A stretch of DNA of 64,000 nucleotides, taken from positions 1,426,001-1,490,000 of the forward strand of contig NZ_CP134145.1 of the NCBI RefSeq assembly GCF_031583595.1, in the 5' to 3' direction. The notes beneath the pieces are model-generated. The model made no database searches, was not told where the DNA came from, and saw only the letters and a program-made list of their open reading frames with translations. The position numbers and the translations under genes are program-made. Shown one piece after another: positions 44,122 through 54,537 of this stretch. This DNA is from Thalassotalea psychrophila. GTDB taxonomy: Bacteria > Pseudomonadota > Gammaproteobacteria > Enterobacterales > Alteromonadaceae. The stretch's first letter is position 1. Each line of letters starts with the position of its first letter.

Positions 44122-47100
44122 TTGACCTTTAAAAAGCTTATATCAGGTTCATTAGTTGCTGTATATTCGTCCGCTGTTGCGGCCACGATTATGCCAGGGA
44201 ATAATGATGTTAAACTCGTTTCTATTACCGCTCAGGCAGTTGTTTCTCATAAAGAAAGAATAAATACTGATTTTCAGAATGTTAGTGGTAGAGTCAATTC
44301 TCATACCCATAGTACAACTACATTTGAATTTGACTATGAGCCGGATTTAGTTGGTACGCATAGTTATATTGTTCAATTAAATGACAAACCATTAACCTCA
44401 TTTGATGATAATAATTCTTATTTAAATGCTAATCCTAAATTTTCTAAGGTGAGCAATTTAAGTTCGCCAAGTGCTTTATTTTCATCAAAATTGGATTATC
44501 ACAATCATCTTTTACAAAACCAACACTCGGTTATAAGTTCCTTAAATGCTAAAGGGGTGAATGTTGACGTAAATTATCAACTTACCAACGCTTTGAATGG
44601 GTTTACTATCAAAGCTGAGCAAGATGTTGCTCAACAGATTGCCCAACTTTCAGAGGTGAAATCAGTAACGAAACTGGGATTCTCTAAGTTACAATCCTAC
44701 AGTTTAGCTAATGATATAGGTGCAAAAAACATTTGGCAGGGAAAAAGCCTAGTTAATACTGGCGAATACAAAGGTGAAGGCATCACCATTGCAATCTTAG
44801 ATACAGGTATCAATTCAGATCATATTTCATTTGTTGATCAACCTATTGATGAATCAAGTAAAAATGTACACGAATTTCCGAAAGTTAATACCTTTTATGG
44901 GTTATGTAATACCGGAGATGAACGTTGTAATAATAAACTTATTGGCATCCGTTCTTATAGTGAAGTGTTTGATACTGTTCATGGTGGAGTAGAAATTGAT
45001 GAAGGTGTTATAACGTCACCATTGCCTATTTATAATAATGCCGTGGCAGAAGGCTTTGTGTATCGCCCTGGTGAAGATTACCATAGTCATGGTAGCCATG
45101 TCGCCAGTGTAATTGCCGGTAATATAATTGATGATGTAAATCTTCATTATCCTAAGTATCAATACTGGAACTCGAGCGGCATCCCATTAAAAGCGAGCAG
45201 CTATCAAGTATCAGGTATTGCACCTAACGCTCAAATAATTTCATACCAGGTCTGTGATCCGCTAGCTAATGCTGTTAGCTGTTCTGACGAAGCCGTGTTA
45301 AAGGCGATAGACGATGCAATTTCAGATGACGTCGATGTTATAAACTTTTCTATCGCTAAAAGTGGTGGTGCAGAAGTTAATCCGTATGTCGATCCTGTCG
45401 AAATGGCATTTTTAAACGCCCATGCTGCTGACATAATTGTTGTTACTGCCGTGGGTAATGAATATCTAATGGGACAAGGCGATCATGCATCTCCTTGGTT
45501 AATAAACGTCGGCTCTGCCTATAAAAGTGATTCCTACCTGGTATCAACAACAGTTAATGAAATATCTGGTGGCGATCCTGAAACATTTCCTAAAGAAGAA
45601 ACTTTTGAAGGTAACGTTGCTATTACTGAATACTCTGCCCGTACAGGTTATGTTGGTGACGCATTTACCGGTAACCCTATCGTTGCAGAAGCTAAATTAG
45701 ACACATCGATGTATTCAGACGACGACAAACAAAAACTTAGATATTGTATTGAACTACCTGAAAATACTTTTGAAAAATCAGAAATTGCGTTATGTCTTGC
45801 TACTACCAATGGCAATAGTTCTTTATTGTCTGGTTTGAATATTTATGAAGCATACCAACATATGGCTGAGCAAGCAGAAAAAGCTGGTGCTGGAGGTATG
45901 ATAATTGTTGGCGTGTACGGTACGCCGAATGTAACTGTAAATTATATTAATCCTGATTTTCCCGCCACATTTTTAGGAGGGGGATCAGGATTTTTCTACG
46001 ACTGGGTAGTTACTTCTGCAGATAAAGGTTTGTTAGTAAACGCAACTATTAACCCATTAACCGAATACTTTTATCCTACAGTACTCGGAATGATGAACAC
46101 AGTTAACACTTCTATGGGACCTGGTGAAGGTATCAATGGTGAATATTTATTACCAAGCGTTGTTGCGCCTTCAGTTAATGTTTTAGCCGCAGCTGCAGAT
46201 GAAACCCCATATAACGAAGATGGTAATAGCTCTGATTGGGATAAGTTTTCTGGTAGTTCGACCGCGTCTGCGGTAGTAGCAGGTGCCGCAGCCTTAGTAA
46301 AACAAGCACATCCAGATTGGTCGCCGTCAGAAGTTATTTCTGCGTTAACTCTAACAGCAAAGTCAGCAATTCATGTTAACAACAGCGATAAAGGTGGTTT
46401 GCCTGATGCTTACACTATGGGAGCTGGATTAGTTAATGTTGAAAATGCCATTAATACAGGTCTTGTCATGCATGAAACTGTTGACAACTTTCGCTCTGCA
46501 GATCCAGATTTACATAATATTTCAGCCTTAAACATTCCTGCTGCGATAGAGACTGCCTGTTTTGGTACATGTTCATTAACCCGAACATTTAAAGCGACCC
46601 GCGATGGTAGCTGGCGTTCACAAGTATTTATGGACTATGCGTCTGCAAGTACTACTGTATCCCCTGCAGAATTTACTCTAGTAAAAGGTGAAACAATTGA
46701 ACTAACCATCGATATTGTCATCGTTGACGAATCATTAAGATTGGGATGGGATTTCGATAAATGGCAAGGTCAATATAGCGATGAATCAAGCGATATAATA
46801 AACAACGACGGTAACTTAACCGGTGGTGATATTGTATTTATTCCTGATGATAGAAGTATTCCAGAAGTACATTTACCAGTTGTTGTAGGAAGTCGCCTAG
46901 ATGTTGTTAACGATATGCATCGCATTGATATCGAGTTAAATAAAGGTTCAAAAGTGTTGCCTTTATTCACTACCGATGATGTAGATACGGCCGAATTTGT
47001 CGTTTATGAACCGGTTATTTCGACAGCAAAAGAAACACTTGTACATGCAGTCAATGTTAGAGATGACATGAGTTGTTACCTTTACCATGAGGATGCCTGT

Positions 47101-49932
47101 GTAAATCCTTTATTTGATATCGAAAAGCATGTTGCTGACAAAACTGCTCATGTTGAATGGATTCGTGCGCCAGAAGGTAGTAAGCGTATTTTCGCAGAGG
47201 CAAGTGAAGTTGGCGTGCGTAATTTAATCGACAACCGTCGAAAAAATTCAATTAAAGTAGCAATTGGCCGTGATTTAAATAGAAATTCTCGGGTTGAATT
47301 CAAAGAAGAAATATTATGTATATCAGATTTTACCTCTGCATTTTCAACTAATGATAGCTCCGTCGGCTCTAATAATTTTTGTAGCCTAACCGATCCTATT
47401 GCCGGTGACTATTGGGTAATGTATCAATGGGCAAGTGGTTTTGATCAGCAGTACAGTGAATTTTATAAAGATGAATTAAGTACTGTAATAAAAACCCACA
47501 CCGGAATTATAAATAGCGATGTATCTAAAAATATTCATATCTCCGGCGATACTTTTACTAAAGAAGTTACAGTCATTTGGGATTTAGAAACAGAGCCTAA
47601 TCAAACCGTATTTGCTGCCTTTAACGCCATCGATAATGTTAAGACCATCAATTTGAATTTAAAACGTGCAAACGATGTTGCTGTGTTGACAACTAATGCC
47701 AAGCAAAATGATATTTTGCCGGGTTCCATAATCGATATGGAAATAGATATTCGTGAAAACTTAAGTCACGAAACTCAATACTTAGATTTAAGTGTTCAGT
47801 TACCTGAAGGATCTCAGCTAGTGGGTAATATTTTGCCTGACAATAACTCACACCTGCAACTTACTACTCAGGCAATTAGTAACGGTTTTAAGGTGGTTGG
47901 TACTATTAATAGTGCTGCTAGCCTAGACAGAGATTATGTTATTAGTACAAATAGCGACAACGAAATGTGCCGCACACCTTTGGTAGAACAACAAGATCAC
48001 GGTAAGTATATAGATTTAGGGCTAACGCCAATTACTGGCAGTGCCATGAGACTAAATGAAGGCAGTGAAGAGTTTTATTTATTATCTGATGCAGCACAAG
48101 AGATCGTGTCAAACCCAAGAAGATTGAAAGCCGATGGTGAACCTGAGACCAACAAGGAATGGGCAAAGCGCGTACACTACGATCAAAACGGACCATTTAA
48201 TTGGATGGCGACAACCGATGATAGTGGTCAACAGTATATTGACCGTGAACATATTGTTGTTGATTTACAAGAAGTATTCTCAAAAAGTGATGTAGAAACG
48301 CCATGGATTTCATTCTATGAAAATGGTGATTTTGCTAAAGGCCGATTTATGTATGTATTTGGTAATGGCTTTATAGATTTCCAAAACTTTGCCTCTCCTA
48401 ACCCATTAGGTACACAAACGCCGAATAATAATGCACCAGAAGGCAACAGCGCTACAGTTCATATTGATTTTTCATACAGCGGACCGTTTAGTGGTTCAAA
48501 CTTGTCAAATAGTATTGCTCCTTTATGGCGGGCGGCAGGACATGATGAACAATTTATTGTGCCATTTAGACCGGTTCAAAATGAACAAGGAGACATCTCT
48601 GGTATCAGTGTTGGTCATGTAGGTAGCAAGCTGGTTGTTGATTACAATAATGTTAAAACAGGATGGAAAACAACTTGTGTTAATAAACAATTAATTGAAC
48701 TGGCCGATGGATCTATTGCAACACAGTGTTTATTAAACACCGGAGAGCTGGATTATCAAAGCAATTCAGAAAAAAAATCTATACATTCCTCTTTAATGGA
48801 ATTCTACGGTAATGATAATTATGACTTCCAAGTATTTATGGAAACTGGTGAGTCTAAAAATCAACCTGGTGAGTATGAAGTGGTCATCGCCTATGGCGAT
48901 ATTACTCGTACAATATTTACCGATGAAAGTTTAAAAAATGAAGATGAATTACTTAATAATGCCCAATATAACGGAGTAGTTGGAGTATTAGGGCACGAAG
49001 GTTATAAGAATAGCTATGGCGGTATTTATCACGCCGATGAATATTACTCATCACACAATGTCACTGAGCGTACCGAAATAGTTAACGCGATCAAACCAGG
49101 CAAAGTTGTTTGTTTTGATTATCAAGGGCCGGGATCAAAAGCTGGAAAAATTAAATTTAAAGTGCAATTACCAAATGACTTGGTTGCCGGTGATGAATTA
49201 GTATTTGGCTTATCCAACTCTGGCCAAAATACTATTTTTGCTAACCAAGCGAAGATTGTGGTTAATTCATCTTTAGCTGTTTCTCAACTCTCTAATATCG
49301 TTATGGCCGAAGATAGTGCGACCAAGCAAATTGCCGCTTCTCTTTCTGATGCTAATGTGGAGGTAGAGCTAACCTCAACTGATCGTTTTATTAAAGTCAC
49401 CTCACAAATTAATGGTTCACTATTGAATATCAGTATAGATAGCGAAGCAGATTATTTTACCTCTGAACCAGCAACCATTACTTTAACGGTAACCTCTAAA
49501 GACAATTCAAATCAACAGGTTAAAGCAAGCTTTAATGTTGAAGTTACTCCTGTAAATGACGCACCAGTATTGCTTTATGAACAAGATTCTTTTGATGTAC
49601 TTAGTACTGATTTTGTTGAGTTAATTGCCTTAGCAACAGATGTAGATAATGACAAACTGAGTTACTTATGGACCGGGGGGCATATCGACGAAGATCAAAA
49701 GCTTAATGGTTCAATGAGCGTATCAAACTTACCTGCGGGTAGTCATCAATTTGATCTTATGGTGACTGACGGTCAAGTTGAAGTAAATAAAGCGTTCACT
49801 GTAAACGTTACACAAGCAGAAGAAGAGTCATCATTTGAGCGTAAAGAGCCTAATGGTGCTGCATTTATCTGGCTTTCACTTTTCACCCTTCTTACTTTGG
49901 TTGGACGTCGCACTCTGATTAATCGCCGCTAA
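44122..49932 (+). CDS. Giant secreted S8 (subtilisin) serine protease, second copy
   Basis: 1936 residues. The start is a TTG, supported by AGGGGG six bases upstream and by the signal peptide MTFKKLISGSLVAVYSSAVA. The I9-like propeptide is at about 70-185. The triad is complete: D227 (LDTGI), H323 (SHGSHVAS), S713 (GSSTASAV). A PA-like domain (about 530-640, EKAGAGGMIIVGV) is inserted before the serine. The C-terminal part holds beta-sandwich domains, one with TPVNDAPVLLYEQDS, and ends with NGAAFIWLSLFTLLTLVGRR, a GlyGly-CTERM-like hydrophobic tail although the GG is not exact. It lacks the Cys-rich module of the first S8 protease. First gene of an operon with the M36 protease and the Oar-like receptor. 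Confidence 0.88.
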   Translation: MTFKKLISGSLVAVYSSAVAATIMPGNNDVKLVSITAQAVVSHKERINTDFQNVSGRVNSHTHSTTTFEFDYEPDLVGTHSYIVQLNDKPLTSFDDNNSYLNANPKFSKVSNLSSPSALFSSKLDYHNHLLQNQHSVISSLNAKGVNVDVNYQLTNALNGFTIKAEQDVAQQIAQLSEVKSVTKLGFSKLQSYSLANDIGAKNIWQGKSLVNTGEYKGEGITIAILDTGINSDHISFVDQPIDESSKNVHEFPKVNTFYGLCNTGDERCNNKLIGIRSYSEVFDTVHGGVEIDEGVITSPLPIYNNAVAEGFVYRPGEDYHSHGSHVASVIAGNIIDDVNLHYPKYQYWNSSGIPLKASSYQVSGIAPNAQIISYQVCDPLANAVSCSDEAVLKAIDDAISDDVDVINFSIAKSGGAEVNPYVDPVEMAFLNAHAADIIVVTAVGNEYLMGQGDHASPWLINVGSAYKSDSYLVSTTVNEISGGDPETFPKEETFEGNVAITEYSARTGYVGDAFTGNPIVAEAKLDTSMYSDDDKQKLRYCIELPENTFEKSEIALCLATTNGNSSLLSGLNIYEAYQHMAEQAEKAGAGGMIIVGVYGTPNVTVNYINPDFPATFLGGGSGFFYDWVVTSADKGLLVNATINPLTEYFYPTVLGMMNTVNTSMGPGEGINGEYLLPSVVAPSVNVLAAAADETPYNEDGNSSDWDKFSGSSTASAVVAGAAALVKQAHPDWSPSEVISALTLTAKSAIHVNNSDKGGLPDAYTMGAGLVNVENAINTGLVMHETVDNFRSADPDLHNISALNIPAAIETACFGTCSLTRTFKATRDGSWRSQVFMDYASASTTVSPAEFTLVKGETIELTIDIVIVDESLRLGWDFDKWQGQYSDESSDIINNDGNLTGGDIVFIPDDRSIPEVHLPVVVGSRLDVVNDMHRIDIELNKGSKVLPLFTTDDVDTAEFVVYEPVISTAKETLVHAVNVRDDMSCYLYHEDACVNPLFDIEKHVADKTAHVEWIRAPEGSKRIFAEASEVGVRNLIDNRRKNSIKVAIGRDLNRNSRVEFKEEILCISDFTSAFSTNDSSVGSNNFCSLTDPIAGDYWVMYQWASGFDQQYSEFYKDELSTVIKTHTGIINSDVSKNIHISGDTFTKEVTVIWDLETEPNQTVFAAFNAIDNVKTINLNLKRANDVAVLTTNAKQNDILPGSIIDMEIDIRENLSHETQYLDLSVQLPEGSQLVGNILPDNNSHLQLTTQAISNGFKVVGTINSAASLDRDYVISTNSDNEMCRTPLVEQQDHGKYIDLGLTPITGSAMRLNEGSEEFYLLSDAAQEIVSNPRRLKADGEPETNKEWAKRVHYDQNGPFNWMATTDDSGQQYIDREHIVVDLQEVFSKSDVETPWISFYENGDFAKGRFMYVFGNGFIDFQNFASPNPLGTQTPNNNAPEGNSATVHIDFSYSGPFSGSNLSNSIAPLWRAAGHDEQFIVPFRPVQNEQGDISGISVGHVGSKLVVDYNNVKTGWKTTCVNKQLIELADGSIATQCLLNTGELDYQSNSEKKSIHSSLMEFYGNDNYDFQVFMETGESKNQPGEYEVVIAYGDITRTIFTDESLKNEDELLNNAQYNGVVGVLGHEGYKNSYGGIYHADEYYSSHNVTERTEIVNAIKPGKVVCFDYQGPGSKAGKIKFKVQLPNDLVAGDELVFGLSNSGQNTIFANQAKIVVNSSLAVSQLSNIVMAEDSATKQIAASLSDANVEVELTSTDRFIKVTSQINGSLLNISIDSEADYFTSEPATITLTVTSKDNSNQQVKASFNVEVTPVNDAPVLLYEQDSFDVLSTDFVELIALATDVDNDKLSYLWTGGHIDEDQKLNGSMSVSNLPAGSHQFDLMVTDGQVEVNKAFTVNVTQAEEESSFERKEPNGAAFIWLSLFTLLTLVGRRTLINRR

Positions 49933-50002
49933 TTTGAATTGGCTCGCAGTAGCGAGCCTTGCAGAGATGCTCGAAGCTAAGAAAAGAATTTTGGAAAAGA
50001 CT

Positions 50003-53000
50003 ATGAAAACAAAAATATTATCAATTACCCTAGCCATTAGCAGCGCTATTGCTGTTAATGCCACTGCGGCAACCATGGCCCACAATTTTGCAAAAACAGC
50101 TAAATTTTCTGGTCAAGCCGGCGGTGTTGCAAAGCCACATCAAATAAACAGTCAATTTGATCAACAAAAACGAACGACTTTTCAGTGGTTCGACGATACT
50201 ACATCAAAAAGTGAATTGAATTTTGTAGCTAGCAGAACTCAGCAAGTGCAGCAAGCTGCAAATCGTCAATTCGCTACTATCGCTAGTAAGCATGGTTTTA
50301 CTGACAATGACGCAAGTCAGGCAGTCAGTATACCGGTTCATAATACCGGCACAGGCCCAATCATTATGCGCTATCAACAACTGGTAAATGGTGTTGATGT
50401 ATTTGGTTCGCAAATCAATGTTGTACTCAATCAAAACTTAACTGCTATTGCTAGCAGTGGAGTGTTTGCACCAATATACGGAGATGCCCAAACCCAAAGT
50501 ATATTGTCGCCAGATTCAGCTTTAAATTCAGTGGTAGCAGCTTATCGTGATTCTGGGGTGAGCTTGAATAGTGAAAATATTAGTGCTCTTGGCAGAAAAG
50601 GCAAGTTCGATGAATTTCAAGTTTCGAATCAGTCTAATGATACTGACGGTAAAGCTTGGGCACTTGGTAAATCTGCGGCACAATTTATTTACTATCCTTC
50701 TGCCAAAGGTGTTGAGCCGGCCTACATGATTAACTTGCAAACAGTTGTCGCTAATGAAAGCCGCAGCGAAATGCAAGGGTATATCGTATCAGCAGTTAAT
50801 CAACGTATATTACATAAAGGTAAATTAGAAGCCGATCATAGTTATCGCTATCGTTTGTATGCAGGATCTGAGTCACCATTTAAGCCTTTTGATTCACCAA
50901 CAACGATTGAGGTGTCACCTTACCCAACCGGTCTTGATCCTGAAAGTTATGGTCCATACCAAGATCATTTGCATGAATCAAACTTAGTCAGTATCAGCCA
51001 TGCTGGAATTAGCACCAATGATCCGTGGCTGGCTACAAATAACAATTATGCGCAGGGTAACAATGTTTGGGCCTTTGTTGATAAAGTGCCGCCAGAAGGG
51101 TTTAATCCAGTTGAAGATTTAGAAAAACAGCGTGTTGAAAATGGTGATTATTACCTAGAGGCTTCATCTGCCGGAACGTTTAGTTATCCATATAATTATC
51201 GAGCTCCAGCTAATGATGATACCAATGTTAAAGCGGCATTAACGTCAGTATTTTACATTAATAACTTCTTACATGACTGGTTTTATGATTCAGGTTTCGA
51301 TGAAAAATCCGGCAATGCACAGTTAGATAATTATGGGCGTGGCGGCATTGAACGCGATCCAATTGATGCTCGTATCGATTTTAACTCGCAAAACAATGCC
51401 TCAATGGCGACGCCACCGGATGGGCAATCACCGGTAATGCGTATGTACCCGTGGGGCTTATATGAACTTGGTTTTGAAGTTCGAGGTATGTTGCCAGAAT
51501 TTTATAGCGAAGATGACGCTATTGATGAAGACGGCGAGCAGTTTTTTTGGGTGCCGCGATTTGGTCGAAGTGTATTTGGTCCTGCTACGTTCACTTTAGA
51601 AGATGACAAAGAAACGGCTGATATTTTAGAAAACGAATTAGTGATCGCCCATGATGGTGAAGGCGTAGATTCACAAGACTTATGTGAGCCAGTTATTAAC
51701 GCTGATGAAATTCGCGGTAAAATAGCGCTAATTAGACGTGGTAATTGTAATTTCTTCCAAAAGGCATTGTATGCGCAAGCAGCCGGTGCGGTAGGTTACT
51801 TAATAACCAACCATGTTAAAGAAGGTGAAGTGAATGCTGCTGGAAATGTTGGTGGCAATCTGAATATGGCTTTAGGACCAAATGATGATGATTCTGATAT
51901 GAAAATATCGGGTGTATTCTTGTCTTATGAGCATGCAGAACCTATCTACAAGTCAATGGAGCAAGGGCAAGTTGTTCGTATTGATGTCGAAGTTGAAACC
52001 GATCAAGCACATTCCGCTTTTGACACCGGTATTGTTTCTCATGAATGGGCACACTATTTAACCAACCGATTAATTCATAACGGTTGGGGGTTAATGCAAT
52101 TTCAAGCGGCTGCTATGGGCGAAGGCTGGGCTGATTTTGTCGCTTTGATGCTGCAAATGAGAGAGTCAGACCGTAATATTATTGGTAATGAATTATTCAA
52201 TGGTTCTTTCCCTATGTCATCGTTTGCTGGCCGTAATTTAGTTGGCAATATAGCGTTTTCTGAAGGCATCCGTCGTTATCCATACTCTACAGATATGAAT
52301 GTGAATGGTTTAACGTTGGGTCATATTGCCTTTAGCGCCGAGTTACCTAACTCGAAAGTCGGTGAATTTCAGGGTGAATATCCTATTCCTAACAATGAAG
52401 TGCACAGTGCAGGTGAAGTGTGGGCTACTGTATTATGGGATGTTTATGTGGCACTGCATAATGAACGCAGTGACTTGTCTTTTGACATGGTTGAAAAACG
52501 CATGCGCGAATATCTGGTTGCTAGTTTGAAGGTAACACCTTATTGGCCAACATTTACTGAAGCACGTGATGCATTACTTGCCGTTACTGCTGCAACGGAT
52601 ACACGTGATTTTGAAATTATGTTAAAGGCATTTGCTAAGCGTGGTTTCGGTTTAGATGCTATATCGCCGCTACGTACAGATGCCTTATTTGAAAACGTTA
52701 AACAAGGCTTCGCTACACAATACCCATCTTTTGTTGTTGAGAATGTCAGCGCTGATTATAACTATATCGGTAATTCTGGTGCCTATTGTGATATTGATGA
52801 GTCACTTGACGTTGGCGAGACCATGCAAGTATCAATGCATTTAAAAAATATAAGCAACATGCCGTTATCTGGGATTAATGCCGTTATAAATACGATTTCA
52901 GACGTTACCATTATGGTTGATGGTGAAGAACTTGTTGATAACCGCATGCCAATTGTTTTTTCAGAAAACAATTATGGTGAACTCATCGAGTTCCCGTTTG

Positions 53001-54511
53001 AGGTAACACTACACAGTGGCGAAAATTTATCGACCGTACGTTTTGATATTAGTTTTGAAAGTGACAACCCAGAAGCGATTATCCCTCCTGTAGGTACGGC
53101 TTGGACGCACGCGCAAACCGATATTATTAAATATGATCATAGCTTCAGCAGGTTTGAAGAAAATATCGCGACGGAGTCTGATTGGACTTCATTTGCCCAA
53201 GATGTATCAACAGCTGCCTATGGTAATGCAGTATATCCTTGGGTATTAGATGCCGGATTTGGTTCAAATAACTTAAGTATGCGCCAGGGACAAATGTGGT
53301 GGGGCGCTGCGAGTCCTACCAGACAGCTAACTGCCCTTGAGTCACCAGAAGTAATTGTTAATGAAAGTGGAGATTTTAGTTTTGAATTTTTCCATGTTTA
53401 TGAATTTGAGATGGCCGAGTACCGTTTAGAAGGTGCAGCAGATGATGCACCGTGGACGCTTGAGTATTGGGATGGTGGTGTTATTGAAATTAGTGTTGAT
53501 GGCGGTGAGTGGCAAGATGTGCTTGAATTTAATGCCCTGATGTCTGATCCATATGACGCGGTGATCCATGGCACATTTGCACAAAAAATTGCAACAACAA
53601 ACAATCCTCTAGGCCATCGCTTGGGCTATACCGGAAATATGCCTGGCGGACAAGACGTTGTAATTAGCATCCCAGAGGGTGAATTAAACGGTAAAAGGGT
53701 ACAAGTACGCTTTGCTATTGGCACCGATGAACAAGCGGCAACAGCCGGTTGGTTTATTGATGACTTTAGGTTTAATAATGTGGTTAACCCGGCATTTTCA
53801 CTTGCCGTTGGTGAACAATTTGAAGCCTGTGGTAATCGTATGCCTTATATAACTGTTGATAAACGCATAACCCACAGTGAACATGGCAATGGTGAACAAT
53901 CAATGATCACGCTATCTGCCGATGTATTTGATTACGATGGTGATGATGTGAGTGTGCATTGGCAGCAATTATCGGGCCCTGACGCAGAGTTAATCGATAG
54001 CGATAAATCTCAAATGAGCTTTGTTGCGCCAATCATAAATCGAAATGAAGAGCTTATTTTTGAAGTAACAGCAACTGACAGCCAAGGACAATCTCGATCA
54101 CAAGAAGTCGTTGTTACGTTATTGGACGTAAATATAGCACCAACTGTAGATGGTCAAAGCATCACGGTTACTGAAGGCGATTTTGTTAACGTGACTATTG
54201 TCGCAAATGATGCCGATAACGATGCCTTATTGTACAAGTGGCAGCAGTTATCAGGTGATTTGGTTCGCATGCAGGGTGCTAGAACCGCAACATTAAACTT
54301 TAATGCTCCAAACGTTGAAGAAATTCAAACATTTGAATTCTCAATCACGGTTACCGATGGTTCAGCTAGCGATGAAGCTATGGTTAGCGTAATCGTTGAG
54401 CCGAGAAAATCAAACGTTTCATCAGGTGGTAGTTTAGCCTGGATATCAATTATGTTTTTAGCATTTGCAGCGCGTTTACGCGCAGCATCGGCTGTAACCA
54501 ACAAACGTTAA
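50003..54511 (+). CDS. Secreted M36 (fungalysin-type) metalloprotease with GlyGly-CTERM tail
   Basis: 1502 residues from the ATG at 50003 (GGAAAAGA upstream); the frame from 49934 has no signal peptide at its start. Signal peptide to about 24, FTP-like propeptide at about 60-260. The zinc site is HEWAH (H680, E681, H684), with the third ligand in MGEGWADF, the fungalysin hallmark. A PA domain (about 561-650) precedes the zinc motif. A carbohydrate-binding-like or immune-inhibitor-A-like beta region is at about 1040-1260, and two PKD/REJ-type domains are at about 1285-1460. It ends with SSGGSLAWISIMFLAFAARL then basic residues, a canonical GlyGly-CTERM. Second gene of the protease-receptor operon. 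Confidence 0.9.
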   Translation: MKTKILSITLAISSAIAVNATAATMAHNFAKTAKFSGQAGGVAKPHQINSQFDQQKRTTFQWFDDTTSKSELNFVASRTQQVQQAANRQFATIASKHGFTDNDASQAVSIPVHNTGTGPIIMRYQQLVNGVDVFGSQINVVLNQNLTAIASSGVFAPIYGDAQTQSILSPDSALNSVVAAYRDSGVSLNSENISALGRKGKFDEFQVSNQSNDTDGKAWALGKSAAQFIYYPSAKGVEPAYMINLQTVVANESRSEMQGYIVSAVNQRILHKGKLEADHSYRYRLYAGSESPFKPFDSPTTIEVSPYPTGLDPESYGPYQDHLHESNLVSISHAGISTNDPWLATNNNYAQGNNVWAFVDKVPPEGFNPVEDLEKQRVENGDYYLEASSAGTFSYPYNYRAPANDDTNVKAALTSVFYINNFLHDWFYDSGFDEKSGNAQLDNYGRGGIERDPIDARIDFNSQNNASMATPPDGQSPVMRMYPWGLYELGFEVRGMLPEFYSEDDAIDEDGEQFFWVPRFGRSVFGPATFTLEDDKETADILENELVIAHDGEGVDSQDLCEPVINADEIRGKIALIRRGNCNFFQKALYAQAAGAVGYLITNHVKEGEVNAAGNVGGNLNMALGPNDDDSDMKISGVFLSYEHAEPIYKSMEQGQVVRIDVEVETDQAHSAFDTGIVSHEWAHYLTNRLIHNGWGLMQFQAAAMGEGWADFVALMLQMRESDRNIIGNELFNGSFPMSSFAGRNLVGNIAFSEGIRRYPYSTDMNVNGLTLGHIAFSAELPNSKVGEFQGEYPIPNNEVHSAGEVWATVLWDVYVALHNERSDLSFDMVEKRMREYLVASLKVTPYWPTFTEARDALLAVTAATDTRDFEIMLKAFAKRGFGLDAISPLRTDALFENVKQGFATQYPSFVVENVSADYNYIGNSGAYCDIDESLDVGETMQVSMHLKNISNMPLSGINAVINTISDVTIMVDGEELVDNRMPIVFSENNYGELIEFPFEVTLHSGENLSTVRFDISFESDNPEAIIPPVGTAWTHAQTDIIKYDHSFSRFEENIATESDWTSFAQDVSTAAYGNAVYPWVLDAGFGSNNLSMRQGQMWWGAASPTRQLTALESPEVIVNESGDFSFEFFHVYEFEMAEYRLEGAADDAPWTLEYWDGGVIEISVDGGEWQDVLEFNALMSDPYDAVIHGTFAQKIATTNNPLGHRLGYTGNMPGGQDVVISIPEGELNGKRVQVRFAIGTDEQAATAGWFIDDFRFNNVVNPAFSLAVGEQFEACGNRMPYITVDKRITHSEHGNGEQSMITLSADVFDYDGDDVSVHWQQLSGPDAELIDSDKSQMSFVAPIINRNEELIFEVTATDSQGQSRSQEVVVTLLDVNIAPTVDGQSITVTEGDFVNVTIVANDADNDALLYKWQQLSGDLVRMQGARTATLNFNAPNVEEIQTFEFSITVTDGSASDEAMVSVIVEPRKSNVSSGGSLAWISIMFLAFAARLRAASAVTNKR

Positions 54512-54537
54512 TTTGCGAGTAGATAAAGAGAAGTATT

